Below, in pieces: positions 55,350 to 64,000 of a DNA stretch of 64,000 bases; positions within the stretch are counted from its first letter, which is position 1, and the number at the start of each line of letters is the position of its first letter. The notes under the pieces were generated by a model. It was not told the DNA's origin. It searched no databases and saw only the letters and a list, made by a program, of their open reading frames with translations. The stretch covers positions 248,001-312,000 of the forward strand of contig JADDOH010000132.1 of assembly GCA_016648135.1 (NCBI GenBank), in the 5' to 3' direction. A program made the position numbers and the translations under genes. The stretch is from Agrypnia vestita (taxonomy: Eukaryota > Arthropoda > Insecta > Trichoptera > Phryganeidae).

Positions 55350-55969
55350 AGAAATAGGTGTGGAATCCAGGTTATGCAGTACACGAAAATATAATTGAAA
55401 GCGTCCAAAACAGAGTCCTAAGATACCTAGACCTCCGTTCATTTAGATCTCATTTAAGCAATGAAGACTCTGCGAAGTTTTTTAACATGCAGACTCTAAC
55501 TCGTCGAAGAAACATAGCTGACGCGGTGATGCTATTCAAAATAACACACAATCTAGTTGATAGTCCGGAATTTCTTCAACGAGTATCTTACTACATCCCA
55601 ACTCGCAATAACAGACATTCACCTACTTTTCATCTCCCCTTTTGTAAGACCAACTCAAAACAAAACTACTTTATGTACAGATCCATAAATTCATTTAACA
55701 CAAACTATCACCACATTGACATTTTCAACTCAACGATAAGAAACATAAAACAAACAATATCTACACAACCGCACCCAAACTAATCCGTACAATATATCTT
55801 TCCTTCTACTCCCGTCTAACATTCCCCTCCACCCTCTCCACTCGCCGTTAAATTAAATTACTATATTCAGTGGAAAATTTGTAATTGGCATGATTTTAAA
55901 ACCATTCTTTTATATTTGTTAAGATGTTGATTTGCTTTTAATTTTCCCCAAAATAAAATAAATAAATAG
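55350..55969 (+). mobile_element. LINE-B: 5'-truncated non-LTR retrotransposon
   Basis: The RT C-terminal ORF (stop at 55781-55783), a UTR with CTTCTACTCCCGTC and ATTCCCCTCCACC, and an AAATAAAATAAATAAATAG tail. The UTR pairs with 6824-7057, proving a family. Confidence 0.85.
55358..55783 (+). pseudogene. Reverse transcriptase C-terminal fragment (LINE-B)
   Basis: 141 codons open with no natural start (preceded by a TAG), beginning VWNPGYAVHENIIESVQNRV, with LTRRRNIADAVMLFKITHN, DSPEFLQRV, PTRNNRHSP and SINSFN. W-x-P-x-x-x-x-x-x-x-x-IE-x-VQ-x-R...R-x-x-AD-x-x-x-x-x-K is the conserved C-terminal region after the RT palm in Jockey-type insect LINEs. It has no stop or frameshift, so this is a comparatively young copy, although the catalytic YxDD region is absent by truncation. 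Confidence 0.82.
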
Positions 55970-57289
55970 ATTTTTAAAAACTGCCCAGAGATAGCGCCAT
56001 CCGTAGTTACAACACACACACAAAAGGTGTTCTTAATTATATCAAATACTCTAAGGATTCGAGCATAATTATACTAATAGATGGCGACACATTCGTTTGT
56101 AAATATATAGTATTCTAATTTTAACTAAATAAAACAGTTATTCTAATTTTTACTCCCTTTATATTAACTCGTAGCGTCTGCTTGCTTGCCGTCAACAAAA
56201 ACTTTGGATCGATTTTTGACCCTTTTCCCGTGATCCAATCGAGCTGAAACTTGGCAAGCAGACTTGTGGCGACGAGCAAGAAGATCTATCAAATTATCGT
56301 TAAAAAAAATTAATAATTATAGTATAATTTCGGATTTTTAGAAATTTTATCGGTTTTTTCAAATTGGAATCATTAGAAAAGTTTGATTAGCAACGTCGCA
56401 GAATATTTTCTAAATTTGAATTACTCCGTCGGTATAATAGGTACATCACTACAAATTTCGAAAATTTACAAAACAGTTGGTTCACAGATGACAGCAAAAT
56501 TGGGTTTTTTGGGAAAAAATCAAATAATAATTTATTTCTTTTAGATTTCTGCTTAGTTTTGAAGAATTCTACATTACTCAAATCTGATTCTGACTAAATC
56601 ATTTGACGCTGGAAATTCATAAGGTACGATATTAATGATAATTAAATCTATCAAAATCTTGACATCTTAAAATATCTGACATTTTAGAAATATATTAAAA
56701 ATCTGTAAGTTTAGTGTTGTGTTATCTGTTTTAATTCGTCTTTAATTATTGTTATATTTTACAAAGAAAGGGAGTAAAAACTTGGTTTTTATGGGTTACT
56801 TTTTTAAAAGTCATTTTCTCAATTCCATGTTTTTTGAGTCGGTCACTTTCTGCGTAACTACGTCCAATTTGATTTTTCTTTATCGAGAAACAAGGTTGTC
56901 TTAAACCATTGTACGTAGGTACTGATGAAATACACTCTCGAGTTCTGTACTGGCACACGGGGGTGCGGACGTCCTGCGGCCGACACCGAAGGTATAAAAT
57001 ATGTTGATTGGTGTAAAATAATACGATCCCATAAATTTGTCAGCCCGAGATTGATTTATCGATTATTCTTTTCTAGACGACCGGCCGTAGAGTGACAATA
57101 GGACCCTCTGTTTGATTGGCGTAGCGGGCAAAACCTTTTAACCTTTCAGTGCCGAGTCTTCTAGCGAGCTTCCATTATAATGTAGGGGTATTTTTACAAG
57201 ATCTTAAAATCTCTCTAAAACAGGGAACCGCGTCGAACGGTTACTGCGTTTTTAAAAAAAGTTATGTAAATCGTTTAAAAAACATAAGG
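55970..57289. other. Unassigned; possible TIR element 56147-56779
   Basis: TTTTTACTCCCTTT at 56147-56160 and AAAGGGAGTAAAAA at 56766-56779 are exact complements, enclosing about 630 bp. Could be a MITE. No coding. 56165-56290 has CTGCTTGCTTGCCGTC and GTGATCCAATCGAGCTGAAA phrases like those in the composite Helitron. The rest is AT-rich. Confidence 0.3.
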
Positions 57290-57822
57290 CAAATTAACTA
57301 ACGTAGAAACCAGATATGCCTACATAACATAGTAAAAAAGAAAAAAGTTGTATTGACAAAAAACAAGAATATTTCAAACTTAAGAGAAATGGAAACCAAT
57401 TTATAATGCCTAAATGTAAAACAACCCAAATGCAGCATCACTATATTTATAAAGCTATTAATTATTATAATAACTTACCTATCGAGATACGATGCATCAG
57501 TAACCCTTCAGAGCAAATCAAAAAAATTAAAATTTTCCTAAAATCAAACTTAAATTCATAAATCATTTAAACCTATAGCTTTTTTCAAAATAACTCTAAT
57601 ACTTTCATTATCAACTTATCTTTTTTACCGTATTAATAAATAACTTGTATATACTACCTATATATTATAATAAGAACTGTGGCTCCCTCATCCGACTCAA
57701 GAGCTTCTCTTCACTGATGAGGTCCTACATGACTATAAAGTATTAAAAAAAAAAGTTAATTTAATATGTAAATATATAAGAACTGATTCGTACTATATAT
57801 TAAATAAATAAAATAAAAAAAT
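57290..57822 (+). pseudogene. LINE-F: reverse transcriptase C-terminal end and 3' UTR
   Basis: Frame 1 is open from about 57328 to TAA 57559-57561 and reads KRNGNQFIMPKCKTTQMQHH, YIYKAINYYNNLPIEIRCIS, QIKKIKIFLKSNL. The R-x-x-x-F-x-x-P...YNNLP-x-E-IR...FLK end is that of CR1/Jockey-like LINEs. It has no ATG and is too short to be noticed by length alone. The UTR ends TATTAAATAAATAAAATAAA (about 57799-57818). Confidence 0.72.
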
Positions 57823-57899
57823 ATGAAATATATTATTCGCAATATTTTTATATGTAGGTATGTTCTGAGAACATAGTTACTCCAGTTGTCTCCAGAGGG
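57823..57899. other. Spacer
   Basis: No feature. Confidence 0.4.
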
Positions 57900-58015
57900 A
57901 TGATTAATTAGTTAAGATAAATTAAAGGAGTTTCACAGAGACGAAATTACTTATATGAGAAACCGTATGAAATCTTTTTCATACGGTGACCCAGGGCTTA
58001 TAACCTATGTGAGCT
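57900..58015 (-). repeat. Dispersed repeat R2, 3' part with hairpin
   Basis: Minus strand shares TTTCGTCTCTGTGAAACT and TTAATTTATCTTAACTAATT with R2. It has a local hairpin CCGTATGAAA...TTTCATACGG (57963-57986) not present in the other copies. Confidence 0.5.
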
Positions 58016-58329
58016 GGCAATTCCATCGCAAGAACATAAAATAATAGTTGCTTTGTCGGGTACAGGGTGTCGGGTATTACAAATATTAATTTTGATAATT
58101 GCACAGTGGCGGTTTTGTTACAAACACAAATTTTGAAAATTGCATTGATATTGTCACAAGAGTCTAACTGCACATTATCGAAGTCTCTCGAATGTTCTAA
58201 ATGAATCAACTGTACTATTTTCATAATCACTAGAAATATTGAGAAACTATTCGAACGTTCTAGTTGCATCGAGAAACCGACATTTTCGTATAAAATCGAG
58301 TTAGTTGTTATTGCAACATAGGAATCCAT
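58016..58329. other. No feature recognised
   Basis: An open minus-strand frame (57979-58329) has no domain. Confidence 0.35.
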
Positions 58330-58562
58330 AGATAAAAGCGAACTGTTCGATGGCCGAGCCGAATACCAGCGACAATGATTAAGTGGAGTTTGGAAATAAG
58401 TGCGACCACTTGCGTGAAGTTGCGAACCTGTGTGGAATATTTTAGTGACATATAATGTGAATTAAAGAACGGCGTTCCGATAAAACTCGTGTCCAGTGAC
58501 TTTGTGTGAAGAATAAATTGTTTTTCGTGTTTCATTTGCCTCCCACAGCCACGATCCTGAGA
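58330..58562 (+). repeat. LTR-like repeat R4, copy 2
   Basis: Its 3' part (58455-58562) aligns with 27895-28017: GAATTAAAGAACGGCG, GTCCAGTGACT, GTTTCATTTGCCTCC, CACGATCCTGAGACA. AATAAA at 58513-58518 suits an R/U5 polyadenylation signal. The left boundary is not defined. Confidence 0.45.
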
Positions 58563-59204
58563 CAATATTGTAGCAAATGTGAAATTTTTTGATTATATTA
58601 CCTACAAAGTGTTTTAACATCGACACAATAGTAGAATAGTTATTATTTCCAATCTGTAAACACACTTTCGGATGTGGAGTGGTATGTATTAAAATGGTAG
58701 GTATGTAGGCAGCGGCAACAGAATATGGTAGTTAGAGATAGGATCTCCTCTGCACCACGGACCAGAGGCGTTGCTGAGATAATATTCCAGACGATAGCTA
58801 TCGGCAGGAACAGTGCGGCGTTTATTGAGGTGCGTAATTGTAGAAGAAGATACAATCGGAGGCTGGGTGAGAGCGGGAGACATTTATCTGAGATGGAAAT
58901 TACAGCTAAAATGGTAACAAGACATGCCATGTGACATTCTTGATATTAATTGACTATTATTAAATATTACACACAACACTAAAATTTATCAAGTACACCG
59001 ACTCCTCGAGTTGTCCGTAAAAGGAATATTTTATTTCGGAAAAAAATTGATCGATTTAAAAAAACATTTGGTTACCACCAAAATAAACTTGGTGGTCTAT
59101 GTCACAGTTTGGCCAGTCTGGGGCCGATACGTTCGCCTCATTACGACATTGTAAATTTTGAAACAGTTATGTAAAGATCAAATTAAATGCACACAAAAAA
59201 TATA
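58563..59204. other. Unassigned; GC-balanced patch 58700-58935
   Basis: Open frames on both strands. The minus one (58643-58930) would give a hydrophobic stretch, the plus one (58725-58934) a basic one. With no homology neither is favoured. 59085-59110 has a small ACCACCAA...TTGGTGGT hairpin. Confidence 0.25.
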
Positions 59205-59325
59205 ATTTCCTCGTAAATAAGCCGCGCTTTCTTACAAGAAGACGTTTTCACTTAAGAGATTCGGATTGAAACAAAATATAAAAAATTAAGTCTGCTGTAA
59301 AAAACACGTTTTTTAACAAGTGATT
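59205..59325 (-). repeat. Dispersed repeat R1, fragment
   Basis: Minus strand: AAAAACGTGTTTTTTACAGC, GAATCTCTTAAGTGAAAACG, AAAGCGCGGCTTATTTACGA; matches the centre of R1. Confidence 0.55.
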
Positions 59326-59526
59326 TAATTGTCTAAGACAATAGGAAGAAGGGAACAAAGTAATTCATAAAAATAGGACGCATATCGAAAAAGTTGAGTC
59401 CTAAACTGACAAAAAAGGCCGTACAGCGAAGTTTGTCATTGTCATACATTTTCGCCTTTAGATGTTAATTAGTTAGCGCTTTGCTTAAAAATTGAAAAAG
59501 CAATTACCACTTTATTAGTAACTCTA

Positions 59527-59565
59527 CGTCTACCGGTTTCGATACACTGTATCTTCATCAGGACG
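59527..59565 (-). ncRNA. Hammerhead-ribozyme-like motif d
   Basis: Minus strand: CGTC, CTGATGA, spacer A, hairpin GATAC-AGT-GTATC, GAAAC, CG, GTA, then GACG complementary to CGTC. H17 = A; inferred cleavage between 59531 and 59530. Followed on the minus strand by TTACTAATAAAGTGGTAATT, the same AATAAA-GTGGT 3' context as motifs a and c. Confidence 0.6.
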
Positions 59566-59645
59566 GACGCAAACTAACTATCCATTACTTATTCTAGCAA
59601 ACAAATCATTTTTTTAAACATAAATGTAGCTACGCCACCGTTCAA

Positions 59646-59712
59646 AAATTGCGGCTCGAACTCCCGAGAGCTGGATCAATAGGCGAGTGCCTTAACCACA
59701 AGACGGCTTTCG
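59646..59712 (-). repeat. tRNA-derived SINE head fragment
   Basis: Minus strand: AGCCGTCTTGTGGTTAAGGC, CTCGCCTATTGATCC and GGGAGTTCGAGCCGCAA, the SINE1-type head with a B box. No body recognised. Confidence 0.6.
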
Positions 59713-60616
59713 CGTTGTTATTTTAATATATATAAAAATGTACAAAATATTCTGTAAAAGTACGTGCGTTAGGAGTTATACCTATATCTTTGGCGTGAAT
59801 AAAAAAACTAGTGCTGTCTTGGATGCTTTTCGCTGGAACGTTGCTGGACAGAATGTGCATGGGCGTATACATAATAGCAATAGAGTAAAAATAAGATTTA
59901 TATTAAATAAGATCTTGGAGAAAATAACGCCCGGAGCACTTGCAATTTTCATAACACCATTTTCAAACGAAATGTAAGAGATTTGCTGTTGGTTAAATAT
60001 CACTTAAAAATCGCTCTCTTTCATTGGTGAGTCGTGACTTCGTGGTATAAAAGTATTCCCGTAAAATATCACTCCAACGCGCATCAAAAATACAACTTCA
60101 AAAATATATCTTCAGTTCATAAATTAATCGAATACTTCGCACACCGATAGACATAATAAGTAAATCTGCAAACAAAAAAAAAAGGAAAATGCGCCATCAA
60201 ATCGCTCGCCAAAAAGGACCAGCAAGACAGCAGGCAGCGAAGCGCTAAAAAAGCGATTCGGCGGAATTTCAAAACAATGGTCCGGAGGTTTGTTCAAAAA
60301 GGTTTAAAAAATCTGCAACCTGTTTAAATGCTCGCAAAACGGTAGCGGCGGACCGAATCGAAATCAAATTAAAATTAAAAACCCGCCACCTACACGCACA
60401 CACGCGCGCGCGCGCACACAGACGCACGCGCGCACGCACGCGATCGGCGTGGCGAAAACAATACCCAGCCGTGCCCGCGACGAATCAGAGGGCGGGAGAA
60501 AAAAAAGCGGCGCGGACATGTGACCCCGGTTCACGTTTAAAATGTGATTTTGGATTTTATTGAAATCGAACGCTGTAAATTTAAAAAAAATACAGGGAGA
60601 GCGGTCTTTTTCGAGG
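59713..60616. other. Unassigned; GC/AC microsatellite 60388-60442
   Basis: An alternating CA/CG run (CACACGCGCGCGCGCGCACA) flanked by a GC-rich patch to 60510. Alternating purine-pyrimidine DNA of this type can adopt Z-form. No coding. Confidence 0.45.
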
Positions 60617-61247
60617 TACAGTACAACCCCGTTAATTCGAACCGGGATCATCCGAAATTCGCAATAATTCGAATTTCTCAAAATGTTAATTAACCCACAA
60701 TATAGATTCAACCCAATAATTCAAAACCCTGGCAATTCATAGAACTAAATATATTTTAGCCATCTGTGCAATAAATATATACATTCTAGGTCATATAATT
60801 AGATTTTTTTTTAAATTAGACGAAATCGAAATAATATTTGGTTTTTTTCACAAGTAAGAACAACAAATATGTCAATTTCGTGTTCTTTAATAATAGAAAT
60901 GTGATCTTTGTTTTAGTATAATAAATATTGCGCTTCCGAAATGATATCTTGAAACATGCAAAACAGACGTTTTTCACAATATTAATGACTTTTTTCATGA
61001 CTAATAAGATTTTTGAAAAATTTCGCACGATTTTTTTTCCTATGCAAGCTTTCTTCAGTTGGCTTAAAATATGCAAAAATACATACAGTTTCATAAAATT
61101 AATGGCTTTTTTCATGAGTTTCACGATTTTTGGCGAATTTCGCAATCGCGATATTCTTGGACCTTGAATTTCGAATTAACGGGATTCTACATACTCGGAT
61201 TTTTTTTGGTTCCCCTTGAATTTCGAATTAACTAGGTTCTTCTGCAG
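60617..61247. mobile_element. Pogo/Tigger-like non-autonomous element with doubled right end
   Basis: Left end (TA)CAGTACAACCCCGTTAATTC at 60619; right end ATTTCGAATTAACGGGATTC...TAC at about 61165-61190, an inverted match of the CCCGTTAATTCGAA terminus. A second right-type terminus (TTGAATTTCGAATTAACTAG) follows at 61215-61234. The interior has a direct repeat about 115 bp apart (60976-61027 and 61091-61143, ATTAATG(A/G)CTTTTTTCATGA). No transposase. Confidence 0.55.
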
Positions 61248-62083
61248 CAGTCTGTGGTATTTCATCTAGTACCTACTTGCTGAATTTTCATACAAAACAT
61301 ATTGAATCGCCCTCATATTGACAGGCAATTGATAAAATGAGAAAAAATATTCACAGACAAAATTCTATTTAAGGGGTCACACCATCTTGAGGCATCAAAA
61401 TTGCAGATAGTCAAACAAAAGGTCCAATCGTTATATCGATCAGCGAAATAGTTTATGAGAGTACCTATCGGGCGTTCGAGAAGTTTCCCATAGGGATCAG
61501 CGTGATAAGAAGACGAGTTTAAAGTGTTCCACAGACGTGCGAATATAGAAGTTCCAGTCTGAATTACATAATATTGCTCCATTTTTGTGATTTAATAAAA
61601 TCTTAACCAATTTCATGTCATGTGTCTCATTTGTCTTTATTTTATCTTTACTAGGGCGATACATCAGTAGCTTCCAATCGGGAGAATTTTGAAAATTACA
61701 GTCTTCTGCGAATCAATAAGTTTGCCAAATGCTTCTTAATTTGTAGGCAGCTAAAAATACTTATACAGGTATTTCTTAAATTTTTTTTATAAGAAAATCA
61801 TTTATTATGATTACGGTTTTGATAAAAATTTAGGAATTTCTATTTTACAAATAAATAATTTTGGTCTGAAATTGAACAATTTAGAATCATTAAAAATTAG
61901 TAAAGCATGTAACAGTAAACAAAATATTATTAATAATCAATCAAATTTAACTACTAGCCCAATTCTAATTTTTTCCATTAATTGCGAGTAATCAAGAACT
62001 TCAGTAATAATATTTAAAAATAATTTTTTAAAAAATTTAGAAAAAAAACATTTCGTTATGATATTTTGACAGTTATATCTACA
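61248..62083. other. No feature recognised
   Basis: AT-rich. Open minus frame 61313-61582 has no domain. Confidence 0.35.
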
Positions 62084-62125
62084 ACACCCTGATGATGGAA
62101 AGGTTTTTCCGAAACACGTTGGTGT
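62084..62125 (+). ncRNA. Hammerhead-ribozyme-like motif b
   Basis: ACACC (62084-62088), CTGATGA (62089-62095), spacer T, hairpin GGAAA-GGTT-TTTCC region, GAAAC (62111-62115), AC, GTT, then GGTGT (62121-62125) complementary to ACACC in all 5 positions. H17 = T, inferred cleavage after 62120. AAATAAAAGAAGTAATA follows. Confidence 0.62.
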
Positions 62126-62723
62126 AATTAATCAAATAAAAGAAGTAATATATCTAGATATATAGAAATAATACAATTAATATTTTTACTTATACAGGTT
62201 ACACAACTCAATTTTCAAAATACACCAATAGATGGGTACCAAAGATATGCTTTTGTGAAGATAATCATATATCGAAAAATTATAAAACTTAAAGCAGTCT
62301 AATAAATAATTCTTATGTGTATTTATGAATATGGTATACAGTATATTTAAATGAGTTTACGTTGTACAACAGCCAATAGAGAGAATTTAATAAATAATCT
62401 ATGATATTTCTCCATAATCGGTGTTTAACATTATTACGAGTGCTTTGAGTAAGTAAATATAGGGGCCTTAAGTAATGAATGAAAATAAAACTAACCTATC
62501 GCATTGGGGGTTACATAAAAGAAAGGTTATAAATATTGGGGTAGTTATAACAGCACTTAATAATAATTACTAGAAAAAGTGCTGACGTGGTACAATGTAA
62601 TTAATAATGGGGTAGTTGCTCAGGTAGATTCACATAGGTCCACGAGCTTCCAAGGACAGGACTCAAACATGTGGATAGTCATAAAAATCATGTTGCCTTA
62701 ATCATCATCTTCATCCCCTTGTC
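62126..62723. other. No feature recognised
   Basis: AT-rich. 62640-62675 may hold a decayed B box on the minus strand. Confidence 0.35.
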
Positions 62724-63380
62724 CTAGTAGGGTCGGGAGCCCAAAGACTCGACAAAGTACTTCCATATTCCCCTGTCATCCGCTGCTTCCGCATGAGTCA
62801 ACCATTCCTGAACCATTTTGTTTTCACACACATTTTTATGTTGTTTTCCCAGCTTAATCTGGGGCGACCCACCGGTCGTCTTTCTTCCGGGGTTGCCAAG
62901 AGGATTCTTCTTGGTATTCGTTTTTCTGGCATTCTTAGCACATGTCAAAGCCACCTCATTTGTGATTTTTCTATATGTGGGAGTGGGGGCTCCATGCCGT
63001 GTGTGTGCCTTATGTCCATCAGTGTGACTCCCGCTACCCCCTTTAGAAAACTCATCTCGGCAGCCTGGATCCTTGCTCTCTCTCACTCTCTCGGTCGGGA
63101 TATAAATTTGATGGCCATATATTAGGGTGGGCCTGTACACAGATTTGAAAACAGTCAGTTTTGTCTTAACACTAAGTTCGGATTTTCTTATCACCGTACT
63201 ATATAGAGAATGTAGATGCCGCGACGCACCGATCGCACCTCCGATTCTTCTATCTATCTCACTTTTTTGCCTCCTGTCGCTAGAAAATTCCACCCCAAGG
63301 AGGTATTTGAATTTTTCGACTACCTTCAGCTGGGTCCCCTGTATGCTAATCGATCACTGCTCTTGGTCTCTTTCTACGAC
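62724..63380 (-). pseudogene. RTE-like LINE: post-RT region to C-terminus
   Basis: The longest LINE coding piece in the window. Minus strand, from about 63361: IQGTQLKVVEKFKYLLG, then 189 open codons with VEFSSDRRQKSEIDRRIG, SELSVKTKLTVFKSVYRPTL, IYGHQIYIPTERVRES. KYLG...S-x-x-x-x-EI-x-x-RI...L-x-x-KT-KL-x-x-x-x-x-x-P-TL-x-YG is the conserved thumb region after the catalytic palm of RTE/Jockey-type LINEs. From about residue 75 the frame no longer matches (nucleotide text shifts), so frameshifts are present. 5'-truncated and inactive. Confidence 0.8.
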
Positions 63381-64000
63381 CATAACCTTAATAATGATCA
63401 TAAAATAGTTTGTATTCTAATGCTAAGCTAGGACTATATATCAAGGTAAATATCGAACTGTTGAGGCCTGTTTGTTAAAAAAATATATAAGTTAAATTAC
63501 CAGAAATCATAAAATGAGGTTTATAATTCACAAATTCTAACAAATATTTATGCACTCGGATAACAAGGAATTGGTTTGATTTTTCACCTGTGGGGTGACT
63601 CCATATTACATCACTAATGGGACACACACACGTGCGCGATACGCGATAATATCGGACCATTAAGTAATTAATCGATAGTAACCCGACCACGCCCAACAAT
63701 CTTTCTTCATTCTTTCATCAGACAAGCTCCAGCCGAAACTCTTCAAGATACAGTCAGGCGGACGAATAAGACAAAGTGGTGCGTGGAATAAAGGAACATT
63801 GATAATTTCACTCACAGAGGTAAATCATACAAAATTAAGTAAAAAAACACAATATTGGTTTTTTCCGACATATATGGCCATTATTTTATGAAAGTAATCC
63901 ACTAATGAAAGCTTAAGGCTGGATATTCACTGCAAATGCATATTTCGGAAATTGTTCGATAATGTAGGTTTTTATTATTTATTTTATATCAGAATGTATA
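63381..64000. other. No feature recognised
   Basis: AT-rich end of window. A possible open minus frame (63475-63699) has no domain. Confidence 0.4.

Noticed and set aside
60364..60711. 115-codon minus-strand frame with an ACVCVRARACVRV-like run
   Set aside because: The run is translated CA/CG microsatellite; no domain.

Overview
The window looks like nuclear DNA from an insect, most likely a moth or butterfly. It is AT-rich and nearly gene-free. It carries tRNA-derived SINEs, short non-autonomous Helitrons (start TC, end hairpin plus CTAG, inserted between A and T), 5'-truncated non-LTR retrotransposons, a cecropia-like mariner and many foldback elements. TAGGTACCTA-type runs are also common in Lepidoptera. 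The order-level call is inference from repeat style, not from a host gene.

No host protein-coding gene could be recognised. The coding sequence that can be named belongs to mobile elements: two near-identical mariner transposases (about 12.8-14.1 and 48.8-50.1 kb), about a dozen dead LINE reverse-transcriptase C-terminal ends, and one Ty3/gypsy integrase end followed by an LTR. Several GC-richer, apparently single-copy islands (about 3.7, 12.1, 14.6-15.1, 16.9-17.3, 19.2-19.6, 21.6-22.1, 40.3, 44.5, 50.6 and 58.7 kb) could be conserved non-coding DNA or unrecognised exons. The window is therefore probably intergenic or deep intronic.

Layout: 0-6 kb SINE/LINE ends and unclassified repeats; 5.8-9.2 kb Helitron, repeat R1, LINE-B tail, gypsy end; 10-12 kb foldback MITE and LINE tails; 12.8-14.3 kb mariner copy 1 next to two hammerhead-like motifs; 15-19.2 kb LINE-C, two foldbacks with hammerhead-like motifs, a 630-bp foldback; 20-29.4 kb SINE1, R2, two LINE ends, R3, Helitrons, R4; 31-39 kb SINEs, a 62-bp-arm perfect hairpin, LINE ends; 39-48 kb R1, R2, R3 and a Helitron; 48.8-50.4 kb mariner copy 2 and MITE copy 2; 52-64 kb MITE, LTR-like repeats, three LINE ends, a pogo-like element and a last hammerhead-like motif.

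The most interesting signal is a recurring RNA-structure motif. Six intact and two degenerate sites show the order: short helix, CTGATGA, hairpin, GAAAC, GTH, complementary short helix. The outer helix differs in sequence at each intact site but stays paired, and the base before the inferred cleavage point is never G. This matches the hammerhead ribozyme core with a minimal stem III, a form known from Penelope-like retroelements, although no Penelope reverse transcriptase was seen here.
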